Made by a program: the position numbers and the translations under genes. DNA of 64,000 bases from Effrenium voratum (lineage: Eukaryota; Sar; Dinophyceae; Suessiales; Symbiodiniaceae), in the NCBI GenBank assembly GCA_963377175.1, contig CAUJNA010001224.1, forward strand, positions 917,501 to 981,500, written 5' to 3'. The stretch's first letter is position 1. Each line of letters starts with the position of its first letter. The notes beneath the pieces were generated by a model. That model made no database searches. It saw only the letters and a list, made by a program, of their open reading frames with translations, and was not told where the DNA came from. Below are positions 44,950-58,802 of the stretch, piece after piece.

Positions 44950-45381
44950 CTGTCCAGGGGCATGTGGGGGGCTTCTCAAAAAATGATTCCGACCCCTTTC
45001 GGAAGGACTTTAAAAAGAACCAAAAGGAAACCACCTACCTGGAGGGATCTACAACTTGAGCAACACCCATGCGGGCGTCACGAAGAGGGGGAACCCCCCA
45101 AGATGGCGCAAAACGGGTTTCCTTCAACCCACACAAAGAAGAGGTACCCTCAAACAAGGACACACGCATATGGGCATGTCCCACAGAGCTACATGGATTC
45201 CGCCAACCTCAGCATCCGCAAATTCCAAATCCCTGAGCCTACCTATCCATCCCATCCATCTGCAAACATCTAACAAAAATCACATGTTACCGCGCGATAC
45301 TGTTTCTGCGTGAAACAACAAAGATCGGCCAAAGCGAGGCTCAACTCTCCACCAGGCTCTCCGCGTGTCACAGACCAAGGC

Positions 45382-46998
45382 TTAGTGCTGCAGAAAGTCC
45401 TGGTTGTCCTCAGGCCACGAACCGCACGAAAACCATCTGACTTTCTGGCTAAACCCGGGGTGCGGGTTCTTCTGGATCCAACCTGCCAAAAGCTTGCCCC
45501 AATCACCTCCGGGCTTAGTTAGGAGGGACTCCACTAGCTGCACCATCGCCTTGGCACCCTCAGCGTCCCGAGCGGATTTGGAGAACATGAAGATTGGCTC
45601 AGTGTTGCGGAGAGCGTACCCTTCCCGGGTGAGGAGAAAGTCGAGCACCAAGCGTGCCAGGCGACTGCTGCAATCCTCAAAAGGATGGAAGAAACACACA
45701 TCCAGATAGGCGCGACAAGCTCTGAGTGCCAGCGGCTCATCGCTATTGGCCTCCTCCAGAAGTTCTTGAAACTTTGACTCGGTATTTGTATCCAGGGGAT
45801 AGCGTTCTCGCCCTTGCTTGGCATAGGCATCATGCCGGCGGAAGGACACCTTCTTGAATCCGTTGTGCAAGAGGAAGCTTTGCCACCGGCTCAAGTGTGA
45901 GAACTTCAATGGCACACCTGTCATTGCTGCCTTTCGACAGTCGTCCAGCGCATAGCGAAGGTCGGCGGCCCGTTTGCTGTCCCTGGCAGCATCCACAGAA
46001 TCGATGAAGCGCAGGTGGCTGTCCTCATTGGTAGTGCCCTCAACACAGGAGGTCAGGGCAACCATGGCTGCGCGCGACCGGAGCCAATCGCTGGTGGAAT
46101 CCACCTGGTTGTATGCCGGAGCGACCTTTCGCACCACTGCTAGGGCTGTATCTGGTGGACATTGGTAACTGTTGAAGCCCCTGATCGCATTGGCAACAGT
46201 GTCCAAGAGGTTCAGGTGCGACTCTGCGAGGCCTGTGGAACTTAAGTACCAGCAAACCAGATCTGCGAAAGGCTTATACCACATCTCAAACCCCACGTGC
46301 CAGGAGACGTTGTTGTAAAAGGCTGGACAGTGACGCAGGAGTTGAGCAATGGCTGTCTCCAAGTGCTCGGAAAGTTCATAGCCAGAACATCTGGAACGTA
46401 ACTGAGCAAATTCATCTTCCAACTCCAAAATAATCTTCTGCCACCTCTTCACATCGGTGATGATCAGCTCTACACTAGCCGCCATGTCGGTGTAGGGTGG
46501 CCGAACGTACCAATAGCCATAGGAGCACGCGCTAGAGCCAAAGGTCCAATAGTCAGCCCATGGACCACAACACTTCCGGACCACCTCTTGCAGAGCCTTG
46601 AAGGTGAGGGTTTGCCAATCATCCAGTGCCTGTCGCCGTTCGACGGGGTCGCCGTCATAGTCACCGGGCCAGGCGGCTTCCAATTCCCGCCTCAAGTTGC
46701 CTTCATCAAACCCAGCCAGGGCACCAAAGTACAAGCTGGACCATCGGCCGGGAGCGATTCCCATGACCTGAACCTGGAGAGTTCCGGCCGGGGGTATCAG
46801 GTCATCAGGGTAAAGGACTCTACCGGATTCAGGGACCAAACGAATTGAGCCACCTGGAAAGAACTTTGTCAGAGCTGGGGCGATATCTCGCACTCTGCTG
46901 CCGGGCGGAGCTTTGTATGGAACTTCTTCGCCACTCAACTTTACAAACACTGGGCCCGGGTTTTCTGCAGCGCCCTGGTACCCAGCCGTCCTCGCCAT
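45382..46998 (-). CDS. Fic-domain protein with N-terminal ubiquitin-like segment
   Basis: 538 codons, uninterrupted, ATG to stop. Residues about 17-80 read as a beta-grasp, ubiquitin-like segment (VFVKLSGEEVPYKAPPGSRV, then LVPESGRVLYPDDLIPPAGT). The Fic core is at the C-terminus: an inhibitory-helix motif TSCVEG (316-321, consensus S/T-x-x-x-E-G/N) upstream of a flap-like stretch (about 380-405), and the active-site loop HPFEDCSSRLAR (438-449). Fic enzymes usually transfer AMP to hydroxyl groups of target proteins. Here the His, Pro-Phe, acidic residue and both Arg are kept, but the Gly-Asn-Gly of HPFxDGNGR is Cys-Ser-Ser, which should impair phosphate binding. The position of the inhibitory motif is that of class II Fic proteins. 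Residues 1-16 may be artefactual if the gene starts by splicing at CTGCAG. Confidence 0.85.
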   Translation of the reverse strand: MARTAGYQGAAENPGPVFVKLSGEEVPYKAPPGSRVRDIAPALTKFFPGGSIRLVPESGRVLYPDDLIPPAGTLQVQVMGIAPGRWSSLYFGALAGFDEGNLRRELEAAWPGDYDGDPVERRQALDDWQTLTFKALQEVVRKCCGPWADYWTFGSSACSYGYWYVRPPYTDMAASVELIITDVKRWQKIILELEDEFAQLRSRCSGYELSEHLETAIAQLLRHCPAFYNNVSWHVGFEMWYKPFADLVCWYLSSTGLAESHLNLLDTVANAIRGFNSYQCPPDTALAVVRKVAPAYNQVDSTSDWLRSRAAMVALTSCVEGTTNEDSHLRFIDSVDAARDSKRAADLRYALDDCRKAAMTGVPLKFSHLSRWQSFLLHNGFKKVSFRRHDAYAKQGRERYPLDTNTESKFQELLEEANSDEPLALRACRAYLDVCFFHPFEDCSSRLARLVLDFLLTREGYALRNTEPIFMFSKSARDAEGAKAMVQLVESLLTKPGGDWGKLLAGWIQKNPHPGFSQKVRWFSCGSWPEDNQDFLQH

Positions 46999-49900
46999 GG
47001 CAGGTCAGGAAACACAACAGAGGAGGGGTATACACAATCTGACTTGATCTGACACATGGCACATGACAAATACCATGTTCCTTCACTATGAGCAATGATA
47101 CATGATAGCCGTATCAGTACGTCACTTGTCGTCATTTATGGGCGGTTGTGATGCTTGTGTTGTTGTGTATTTCTGCACACAAATGTCGCGAAGGGCAATT
47201 TGTTGCATCGGCCAAAGCGACTACAGCAAAAGGCGTCTTGCTACGACTTGTGGGTTGTATTCACGGCAATGACATAATCACATCGATAATTGCTTGAAGA
47301 GCGTCAAGGAGGTACACATCAGAAAACAAATGTAACATATGATGACCCTGAGAAGTAAACTAAGCAACTCCCATGAACACAGATTCGAGCTGTGGATCAG
47401 GATGAAGACATGAACAAACAGCTGCCACCCACGTTCCTCTCCTTGTGCCAAGGCGCCAGGCCCTTTGCAGTGTCAGAAGTAGAGATAGTCAGGCCAGTCC
47501 TGTAGGAACACATTGGAAAACTGAGCCACCACATGCCAGGACCCAATCTGCCTCATTTGCAGTCCTATTGTGAACAGTGTTTGAAGTCAGGAGGCATAAG
47601 TAAGTACAGTGACACAGCGATACAGTGATATCACACTAACAACATTGTTAGATAATAGATACTGGCAGACAGAACATTTCCTGGACTCCAAGTTGCTTGG
47701 TGTCATACATTTGATGCATATCTGTCATGGCAATTTGCCGATCACGATAGGTTGCACGTAGGGGTTCTAACGGCAAGTGGGCCATGAGCGACCCGCATCT
47801 TCTTGATGCAAATCTTTCATGAACCATCATGCCTTGTCCGATTCTCAGCCTGAGCCAGACATGGACAACTAGGGGATACTAGAATCTATCCCTGTTGAGC
47901 TGTGAACGCCCTTGCGCCTGCTTCCACGACTTCTTTTCCGGCTGGCTGCTTTGCCTAGCCATGTCCAATCATGCAGGTGGACAAACGCAGGTGACTGTGA
48001 GACATGTTCACTCGTATATCGCCACACTATATCATTCAGCCACTAGCGGCCGACATCCGCCCACCTCTCCCTTCTTCCTCTCGCCTATGCACACCCATCT
48101 CGCCTTTCCAATCTTCACCTCTGCGCATCTTTGCCCTTTACTTTTCGTTGACTTTTGGCACCTTGGTTGCCAATAGCAACAAATCAGCGAGTTCACCCAA
48201 GTAACTGCTGCTGCTGGGTGACCATGGCCAGTGAATGCCTGAGCCGAGGCAAGTCTGGGGAAGTCCTTCGTTATGATGTCAATGGCAAAATCATAGGAAC
48301 ATCATCATCCATGGGTGTCCAGCGTGGGCGGTTTGGTCTCCCATGCCATGTACAACGAAACCGTGTAGGGGAAGTTCAAAGAGACACGAAGCTCGTCTCT
48401 TGAACCAAAGGCCAAGGTAATCAACACCTCTAATCGGTGGTTTTAACCTTCGGAAAAGATGGCACTCAATCGGCATTGTGTGAACGCTACATACTTGAAG
48501 CTTTCGACACGTCAGGGCCGAATCCAAGCACATGACCACCCGCTTCACCTGGTCGCATCGACTCACTTTGATCCATATTGCCGCTGACATCTGTTCCAAC
48601 ATGTCTATGGCACCCAGTCACAGAGCCACCAATCGCCAGCCGCCAAGCCAGCGGGCGCCCGAAGATTCGACCTGGGAGCTGCCGCCAGCCATGGCTTGCA
48701 GCCATCATGCGGGGCATTGCAGTGGGCCTCCTGGGAAAATGTCCGACCGGCAAAAAACATGAGCGCTTCTCAGCATGAACTCACGCTTGCCCAAAGCATA
48801 CCCTGCAAACAAAGATCTAGAACTACCTCCTGTTCCAGATATTGGCTTTGAACATGGCTAAGTCTTCTGCAACAGGGATTCGTGATATGGGACTTGCATT
48901 GCCCTTAACTGTGGTCAAGCAGAGTTTGCGGCAACCTTACAACAATGATGTTGACAATGCTCTACGGACATTGCTGCAAATTGCTCATCTTTCCGTCGCC
49001 TCTATGAAAACATGGGACGCTCGGCAAACCACGACGCTCAGCTTGCAATGCTGCGTGAGTGCAAAGGCACTTGAGCAGCAAGCTATCCATACAACTCCAA
49101 AGAAGCCACCTTATCAACTGAACAAACAGGAGGCATGACATCTTCCTGATGGACATGGACATCTAGACGTTCAGGATGTGCAAGGCTCCCTCCAATGAAG
49201 GCAATCTGCCCATGGAGAAAAACACGCAAAATGTGAGTAAACACGCCAACCGGCTGCCCGAACGCACTGGCAAGCTCAAAGGCAGCATCTGCAATCTTAG
49301 CTGGCATAGGTGGCCAATACTGAGCAGTGCCACTGAGGTCAATCTCAGCTACCCCCCCCCCATGGGTTCAAGTTGAAACCAACAGCTTTTCTAGGGGTGA
49401 CTTCCCCATTCCAGGGATCCTTCTATCTAGAAAACCACCCAAAACCCTGGGGAAATGGCTGGATATTGAAAAGAACGATGGTAGAAAAGAACGGGGAATC
49501 AACCCCTAGAGCCTTAGTTGTCAAGCCCCTTGGCCCCACGCCATGTGTCTGGCCATGCGTTTCACTTCCTGGCCCGCCGACTCCAGCAGCTCCTACCGAA
49601 CCGGTTCTCAAACAGCGGGAAAACACTAAAAGGAAAACAACAAGGAAACCAACCGTTGTAAGGGACCCTACATGTTTAGGAACTCATGGCATATGGAGAA
49701 ACAAAAGGGTATCAAACATGAATACCCCACCATATCACTATCACCACATAGGTCTCATCAAAAACCGATACCCGTCAACCTGCAACACAGACAGGGGCCA
49801 AGCCCAAAACCGATACCCGGTCATATTCTCCGTTGCTGGAATGGAAAGGGGTGTCCAACCTACTTGTCAGGGCGATTCAGGGCGTCTTAGTCGTAGAATA

Positions 49901-52900
49901 TCTTAGAATCATAGCGCAGGCACTGTAGCGCCCCTCAATGATTTGGGTATCTTATGGTTGTCACTCCCCAAACGATGCATCTAAATAAGCAGGAACAATC
50001 GCGAACCGAGCTCAGAGATCTCAAGTAGGCGGCACCACAGCAGTTTTCCTGCAAGTAGCGCTTGGAATGGTTCAGCGAGCATTACTCACTGGTGCTTCAT
50101 GATTCTTCCTGCTCTAGGTTGTGCGGCTTCAACGCACCGATGCCACAACCCCTCCTCGTTCGCCTCACTCATACCAAGCAGCCGTCCAGAGGGCCTAGGT
50201 TGCTCCAAGCAGTGACGAATCGAATCAAAACACACGTCAAACTGCGCACTGAACATGATACGCCAAGAAATAACATGCCCCACAATGCACATGCGAGCCG
50301 TTTCGTCAAGACACAACTGGACTCACGGCAGACCCCCAAGCGCCGTCAGAGTGGGGGCTGCCCGCGTACTCGTGAACACAAGCATCACACATCCCGACGC
50401 TTCACGAACAACGGGAATGGACCAAACAATCTTCGCACGAAACTTCAAACGTGGGTGGATATGGATTCCAGCACGAAACTTCAAAGCCCAGCCATAATTG
50501 TCGGCTAGTCGATATACAGTAGTTAAAACATCTTTTGCACTGAAGGGACAATTTGACAAACCGTTATTTGCAGGGCTCTGACCAGTTGGCCCAGCCGGTC
50601 TACCGGTGAGGAACATCTGAGCACAGCACATGGACCGGGTTGGTCGGGGAGGTCCCTGACAGGGCACATGTGGGTCCTTCTTGAAATTCTGTCTGTCTTT
50701 GCAACCGACCCAAAATGCACTCCTACCTTCCAAGTAGAACCATCAGAACCGGCCACCAACGAGCTTGTCTATAGACCTCCGGCAATGTCGCAGTTGTAAT
50801 CCTGCCCATGGCCAGGCCGCAACAACCTCAACTAGGCCAGGCGTGGCTTCCAGGTCAGCCCGGCATGTTGGAGCTTACCATGAGGCTGCAAATGAATGAA
50901 TAGCATTCACCAGCACTGCTTCAGAACTCAGAACTCTAATCTTCGCAGGTGGGCGAAACTGGCTGCGTTTGCTTCTGCTACCCGCCCTGCACCAAGGGCT
51001 TGGCGCCGTGCTGATTCCGGATGGGTGGCCTCACACTTCCCCAAATGTAGACTGACTCGCGCGAATCAATCCACCGCCCGTTGATGGCGCCTCCGGGCTC
51101 CTGGCAGGGGCCATGCACAGAATTCAACAAAATCAAGCTGTCTACGGGTCAAATTAGGAACCAATGCTCTCCGAACTTTCAAGTGGACTCTGTGCCCCTG
51201 CTCATGTGACTAAGCACGCAAGAGCGCTCACTTTTCAAGCAGGAACAAGCACTACAAGCGCTACCATGTCCACTCATGTCGGCTCGTCACTTTGCTGCTG
51301 CGCGATGGCTTCAAACCCCAGATGACAAGTGGTCAAGCTGGGCATCGAAATGGCCAGTTTCCCATTTCTATCACATTGTCACTTCAAGTGCATTGACATA
51401 CTTGGTGAGCTTTGTCAATGTCAGCTGCCCGATCCGTTTTGTTTCGTTGCATGCCTTGCCTAAACATAAAGATCTCACAGCAGCTCTTCCTTCCCGTCAA
51501 GTGCACATGTTCACAGTTCATTGATAAGAGTACCACACCTTGTGGTGGAAACTAGCAAGAATCCTTAGCCTTACGAAACATCACTTGGGTGCCAGATCAC
51601 AACTGCCAGATCAAACAGTGCACACTCACTGCCAGCACGTGAATCCGGTGTACAGCTATAGTAATCCTTTCGACTCCCAATACAACAGTGTGTGGCCAAC
51701 AGGCAAGACCACCCTGCCCCCTGAACTGAACGTTGCGTTGGGCAAAATGCCACTGCAAATTAATGTGGGTGTGAAGCAAGTTCGTGCCCGCAACCTCATC
51801 CCCTGCTCAGCGACCCGTTCTCCTTGCTGATGCTTCTTGGTGCCCGTTCAGTCGAGCCTGAAGGGGACACGTAACGATTTCTGATTGCCACCCTGAGGCT
51901 TGAAACCAACTGGAGCAAAGGTTCGGGCTTGACACCTGCCAAGTGCGACGCTCCCTCCGACTTGTACTTCAGTACAAGTCAGCGCTGTGAGGTCAGCGCT
52001 GTGCGCCAAGCGCTCGGCTGCGAAAAATCCGTTGCGGTGAGAATCTGTCAGTCGTGATGTCTCCATTTCTGCCGGACACTGCGTGGTGGCTTTCGGCGGG
52101 AAAAAAATGATGGGACACGTGTTCTGAGCTTCTACCCAGCCAAAATTTGTGGTTTGGTACATTGGCTCACCTCACTTTGCCGGATATGCAACAATCAAGT
52201 CAACCTTAAAACAAAATGCTGGCAAGAGATGGTCTCGCCAACAACAAATCAGCGGGTTGATGGATGCAGGTTGGCACCATGGAGGCAAGGCCTACGCATG
52301 TTGTTTGTCTGACACATCGTTTTCGCTGAGTGCGATAGCAATGCAAGGCTCAAGTTGCGTCGTGCATCTATTGGGAATCGGAGCCACACAACACGCAAGC
52401 AACCTGGAAACAGTCAGAGCCGACCTTGATCTGCATCTCTCTCTCTCCCAGCCTGCCCTGCCGGCGCAGCAAAGCTAGTGGGCATCCTGAGAAAATAGCT
52501 GCTAAGGTCAAATCAACACGTTCACTATGTATATAAACCTTGGCAAACACAGGAACATGAAGGAGTACTAGAAATCAACTTAATCCACAGTCATCAACGC
52601 CTGTTCAATTGGAGACAGGATGACAAGCCATGATTAGAATCATACTCACAGGCAGTCTAATTAATGTCTGAGGAGCGTCCACGCACAAAAGTGATCTCGG
52701 TGATCCCACTTTCACACCGGCATGGTGGGTTTGTCTCTGAAGGCGGCTCCCAGAAAACACATCACCCACGTGAAGTGCAGGCGAGGCCTTGCCCGAAAAG
52801 TCTCGACGGACCTATCTATTGGTACTGACCTCCCTTCCAGATTTCCCCTTGCCACGGTCAACGTCCGCACCATGCTTCTAGCACGGCCACCGGCTGAGAG

Positions 52901-54866
52901 GGGTTGACTTGTTCACAATTTGTTGGGTGGGATTCAGTCCGTTTGCAAGTGAATCAGTCCCAATTGCTTGTTCGAAACAAACGGTCTGATTGGACCCACC
53001 CTGAGCGTTTCATTTCCCTAAAACTCAAAGATGATACACCCGCACCCTTGCCTTAGAACTGATCCCCCCCTCAACTAAGGAAACACATGGACACATATGG
53101 ACACGCCTGGCATCGCATAGAAATGGATGGATATGCATAGGAATGATTGATCCTGAGAAATTGTTGCATGCAGGGAAGTGCCATAAAATGCTGCACGCCA
53201 AGATATGCCAGGACATGCGAGGGCAATCCAGCAAACACGCCAATCATCAAGGCAAACTGAAATCAATCAGGGGGGTTCCTCCTGTACTGCCAGCAAAAAG
53301 ACCTGTCAGCACACGTCAGAATCAATTCAGGGAGTACACTCTCTTGCAGCTGCACTCCCCCACTTGCACAAATCATCATGTTTGATGGGCGCTGGGAAGG
53401 AGAGAGTCAGCGAAAACAACGTGCCCGACAAAATCAATATGAGACAAATGTTGGAGACAGCAGGAAGGTCAATTAAAATATGAGTGCTTCTTCTCAGCAC
53501 AATCTGTTGTGAGATCAGGGCGCTGCTTCGATCGTTTGCCAGAGGGCAAAAAAGCTTGTTTGTTCGTACAATCAAACAACTGTACAATCAAACAGCTACA
53601 CGGTCTTTCTTCTAGGCTCGCCTCTACCCTTGCTACAACAAAGTTTCGACGCGAAACCTGTGATCAGCTTGCCGTGTTGCAGGAGGTACCCTGGTAAAGG
53701 TGGCCTCAAATCTTGGGTCATCAAATCATGATAGTCATGTGTTGCTTGATGATCATTGCCAGCCACTGTGGGGCCACCTTGAGCAGGAGTGCTCTTCCCC
53801 TACTACCTGCAATGGTGGCTGCACTGTACGATCTGCCAAACACAGCCTAACAGCTCCAGAGTTGTCTTCTGAAGAGAGTGCAGTAAAGCTGGCAAAGGAC
53901 ATCCGCTGCAGGATGATGGGTGTTGTTGTGTCTTTATCGAATTCAAGCCAACCAAAAGACTCGCGTGGACTTGAAAGTGTTTGGTCGACCCCCCCAAGAG
54001 CTGAACACATCCGAGCAGCTGTGGCACCCGTGATCCATTCGCGTATCCATTGGCCGGGGACTGCCTCGGCGGCGCTTCCCGTTGCCCCCGCGGCAAGGCC
54101 TTTGGCAGGGCAAACAACTCACCGCCCATTGCCTTGGCCGGTTTTTCCGCAACCTGACTGCAGTCAAACCTTTGAGGGGCATGGCCTTCCATGGCTCCGG
54201 AAAAGTGGCCAGGGCTGAAGGGAACTCAGCTGCACAGAAGATAGCTATAGTGACTCTGCGCATTGGGGGGCATGCCCTTTTGATACATTATCAAGCTTGG
54301 TCATGACTTAGATGTCGTGTTGCTCCACCACCACGGCTCAACCGACTTGTCTAACTCCTTGCCTTTCTACTCGCTCGCTCCGAGCCCCTGAAACCACAAT
54401 CTTCCATACAACCCTGTATTTATTCAATAGGTCAGGGTGTTTAATGCGAACCCATGCATGTTCTTGATTGCAGATTTGTCTGCTGCATCCAATGCCAACA
54501 TACACTCAGAACTTCATAGAACAAACTTTCAGATGCCATACCAAAATCCCAACCGGTTCCATGGTCCTTCGTGTAGCAAGAAATCCTGTGGACCTGAACT
54601 CAAGTGAGCCATGATCAAAAACGGGTCTTAAAATGGCCCACCCAGAACCAGGCGGCCGCAGCTATTTGTGGCTGGGATTGTCCCTTAACCTTCATCAGGG
54701 ATCCGGATGCATTATACACCTGAACATTGAATGGCGGTGTCCAACTTTATTTTGGCGGAAAATGCAACATGTTTCAAATGGTTGCAACATGTATCTTTTA
54801 AGGAACCCTGTTCATCTACCCAGGTTTTGAGCACGTGGCTCAAGTTGTCTAAGACCCAACTCTTAC
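46999..54866. other. Long stretch without confident gene
   Basis: A perfect hairpin ACTTGTACT-TC-AGTACAAGT lies at 51960-51979, followed by a tandem GTCAGCGCTGTG. A direct repeat GCACGAAACTTCAAA lies at about 50436-50485. A plus frame at 54082-54306 (…GKQLTAHCLGRFFRNLTAVK…) is weakly protein-like. No splice-supported exon was found. Confidence 0.35.
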
Positions 54867-54967
54867 TGACTCCCCTTCGCTCCAGGCGTCAGCTGCTGCC
54901 CGCAGGTGCTGCAGAACTGCGCAGAGAAAGGGCAGGAGGCGCCGCAGGCACCGCAGGCCAGGTCCAT
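54867..54967 (-). CDS. First exon encoding a zinc ribbon
   Basis: An ATG at 54967 starts MDLACGACGASCPFSAQFCS, then TCGQQLTPGAKG. The C-x2-C...C-x2-C-G pattern is that of a zinc-ribbon fold. The exon is GC-rich and ends at a consensus donor TCA|GTAAGAG. The frame is also open upstream of the ATG, so the exon may begin earlier. Downstream exons (to the left) were not identified. Confidence 0.52.
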
Positions 54968-57900
54968 GGGGAAATTTCGAGACGAAGTGGGCGGCACTAC
55001 ACTGGGGTCCGGAAAAACATAGAAAGTGTGAAGCACAGTTGGGGAGTGTAGCAAAACATGAAACACATTCGTAAGAAGTCCTCTTTTTCTGGATGAAAGA
55101 GGTATGGAGGGGGATGAACTGGCTTCTCTCAGCTGAAAAAGTAAGGGATGGTTGGCAGTGGTTTTGGTTAGTATAAAATGATCTGACCAGAAGTTTGACA
55201 CATACTTGCAAATCAGGCTGGCAGAAGCGCGCGGGCTGAATAAACTAATTGGACTGGCTTGGCAAGGATGCAAGGGGCTGCTTTGTGTCAGGCCTTGCTC
55301 TACGACTCTACGAGCATGCCAACCAAAAGAACAGGGTGCAAACCAGTCGATGGTGCCATGCCAATGGTTTCTCTATGGCACTTTGGTCGCCATGCGCACG
55401 TGTTGACTTGGCAGCTGCTTCAAACCAGCCCAAGCTGAGACCTTCAGCCCACAGCCTGCGAATGCGGCACGCACATATCAGTGCCAAGTGCAAAGAACAC
55501 TGCTGAGTCCTGAGCCACATTTGCACATGGAGCTTAAGTTCTTCTTTAGTTTGGCAGTGGCAGTGTAAACAAACCAGATGCAAACCGAATAATAATCGGG
55601 GCTTGTGCAACGCTTGGAGTCACTGGTGACTGCGCACGCATGGCGGCCCAAGGCAACATCTTTGAAGGCCGGAATATATTGGCCTCTCACAATTGGCGTG
55701 CCAACTTGCCAGCCACACGTCTACGTATTGCCGAGGAATTGGCACGTCTGAATAACTCACCAACGTATCCTGACACAAAATCGCATCAAAGGGACTTGAA
55801 GGCTTGCCCGGAGCTTCTTTCAGGTCCATCTGACTGTAGATGGGAGGGCAAAGTCACACAACACCACCACAAGAGATAAACCAGAAGACCATAGAAAGCT
55901 GTGGAGCGCTGCGCACATTTCTGTCGAGCTGTGGCGATTGCTTGGAGACTACACGACGTCAGAGTAGTCCTGCAGCATGAGAAGGAAGGGTTCGGTGGAA
56001 AGTCACAGCTGGGGACTTCAGGTCATATCACTCTGCTTACAAGGCACCGAGCTTGCAAAGAGATGCTACTGAAACAAGAAACAAATGTCATTTTCGCCTC
56101 AAGGAGAATGATGGCAGTTGCTTTGCAACAAAACATGAGCTTTGAACCGCAAAAACAGTGCCCGCGACCAGGGTCCAGGGTCCAGCCAGCTTGCATCCAA
56201 AAAACAGCCCTGCGTTGCCCCCGAAACATGAGGAACAGGCTGGCGTGTTCTACCCAGAAGGCTTCCGAGATTTGTTTCCGAGTCAGAACTGCAGGCTGCA
56301 AGTTCTGTGTGGTTCATGAGAGATGATTGGTTCTTGCGGCGAATAAACTTGGCTGGTAGCCACAAGCTATCCCTGTGAATAACAAGCACAACTACAGAAG
56401 GTTGTCTGATTTCAGAAGGTCTGCACGTCACTTGTTCTAAACTTAAACTGCTTCAACTTCATCGCCCTGTCGCTTAGCCACAGCTTCTCCTCATTTCAAA
56501 TTTCAAACACGGCAACTCTGTATGACATAAACAAAACTCCGTCGCGAATTTGGAGGCCACTGAAACCAGAACAAAGGCTGCCTTATGGCTGATGTTGTGT
56601 AAACACCTCGTCAAGCTGTGCCGGTTATGCACACACACAAAGGATGATGAAGGATGTCGAGATTAATCCATGACTAGAGGTACGCACGTCAAACGTAGAA
56701 CCTGCACAAACGCCATGCGGCATACTGCTGTTCCACCAATCTATGGGACTACATCCGGACTGCATGATTGGGGGCGTGCACACCGACATGCGAAAGAAAG
56801 CAATGTCTAGAAGTGCCCTTTCCGTCATGCGCTACATGCAAACCTTTCAGCACAGCATTGCTAGCAAACAGGAGCCCGAAGATATCTGGCCCGCAAAAAA
56901 TGACAAGAAGCAGAACATGGTGCAAGCTCGACTCAAATGCAGTGACTGGCTCAGGTCTGGCTTCCCATTTGATGCCAGGGTGCCAAATCCCCAGAGCAAG
57001 GATCCAAGCCAATCTAGGGGTGGCCGAATACAAGCGTCGCTCGTTGCGTCCTGCATGGCTCTGAGTCGCATTCGGGGATCCAATGGCCTTGACTCGATAG
57101 ATGTGCTGATGTGGAGGATGCGTATGAGTATGGCCGACATATACATATATATATATATTTATATGTATATATAAGTGTATATATATATATACACATCGTA
57201 TACATTTACTTTGCGGTGACGCAATGCGTATCATTTAGATACAGTAGCACGCCAGAAGGTGTTCGATGAGGTAAGTGGTTGAATCCTGGTGGGAACACAT
57301 TGCTCAATAGAAATAAAGCTAACTCCAACGACAGAGGCTTCCACAAAACGCATAACACATGTTCAGCACTGAAGGCACAAGTTCATGCTCGAAGGCCTAT
57401 TGATGCTATGAGAGCGATAAAGCGACAAGTACGCACTTCTTCAGCGTGGCAATCCGCAGCTGTAGCCTGCGATCTGGCACCTACAACAAATCTCTGAACA
57501 ATGTTTCCACCTGAACAACAAATCTCTGGACAATGCCCAATTCAAGTCCTGCCTTTGATGCTAAGGCGCGTTGACCAGCGTCCAACAAATGCTCAACCTC
57601 CTGCTGACTCCTGCTTGTCGCCAATTGTGGGTCGATCATGCGGAAGCAAACAAAACTTATCCACCCAGGCAACCACACCACATAGACATTCCCTGAAGAC
57701 ATCAATCTACTGATCTCGCCCGAAAACGAACTTTGAGCTAGTTTCCCCTTCAGCGAAGTAGGACTGACGAAACTAGGCCGTCTGGAAGCAATCGCCCTTG
57801 AAAGCTTCCTACCACCCCCCAAACACACCTCCAGGTTTGCCTGGGAAAAGTTCTGGTGTGTGAACACTAGGATATGGCTGACAACATTGAGGCGGCGCCC

Positions 57901-58802
57901 GTTCCCATTCGGGTCTCAAGTTGTTGTATATCTTATGCCGGAGAGGTTGGCCACATGTGCTACGTGGCAAAGATGTTGGGAGCTACTCGCACTTGAAATG
58001 CTGTTCGGGCTTGTCGGCTTGAAACTAGGCACAATGCAAACATGTAAACAAATCCAGCTATGTTTACACAGCAAATCAGCACCAGGTGGCATATTTGTTG
58101 AATCCCAGAAGATGCGGCTTGACACCAGTAAACAGTAAACAGCAAACATCATGGCCGCTCAGATTGAATCCTACTCCTATTGCAGTGGGGGGGTCGCTGC
58201 CCGCAACTTAAGCATTGTTTGACCCATTCTGACAATATTGCCAATTTTTGCTAATGCTTGACCATCTGAACAGACGTCGTGAAGCAATCAGCTGCCTGAT
58301 CCACAACTGAACGCTCACGTCAGCTCTCCAATCCAGCAACAAGCCAACAAAATGACCAGTCAAACCACCAAATAACCAACCGCCCGACAGCCTGGTGTCA
58401 GCTTAGCCCTGCATCGCTCCAAGGAAAGATGTAACGTACAACAGCTAAACGTGCCACACTGGAAGAGTTTTCGGCATCGCAGCAGAGTTGGCAAAGCTGA
58501 GGCAAAGGCAAAGGAGCCTCGTTTGCGCCTAGGCACACGCTTCAGTGAATGTGCAAGAGACCGACAGCCTGGGACAAAATATCGACAAGGTACCCACAGC
58601 GACAAACAAGAATACCATATCGCCCTTAACCCATTTACTGTCGGTTCACTAGCATGTTTATGCAGGTTTACATAGGCCTTCTTAGAAGCCTCATGCTATG
58701 AGCGCGGGCTTTGGGCACATGGACATGAATTGATCTCAAATAACGAGCGAAGGCAAAGAAAGGAGCTCGCACATGGGAAAGGGTGACTTTGAGATGCCTT
58801 AC
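54968..58802. other. Mostly non-coding; TA repeats
   Basis: TA-rich microsatellites at about 57138-57192. One weak exon candidate on the minus strand at about 57520-57620 (EVEHLLDAGQRALASKAGLE, then LGIVQRFVVQ before CAG|GTGGAA). A plus frame at 56743-57174 has no domain character. Confidence 0.38.

Noticed and set aside
44412..45059. 215-codon plus-strand frame
   Set aside because: Random composition; it overlaps the better-supported minus-strand exon at 44835-44949.
49373..49906. 177-codon plus-strand frame
   Set aside because: No protein character; repetitive intronic-type text.
54600..54700. A ninth inverted-repeat element
   Set aside because: GCCATGATCAAAAACGGG resembles one end, but no matching second end was found.
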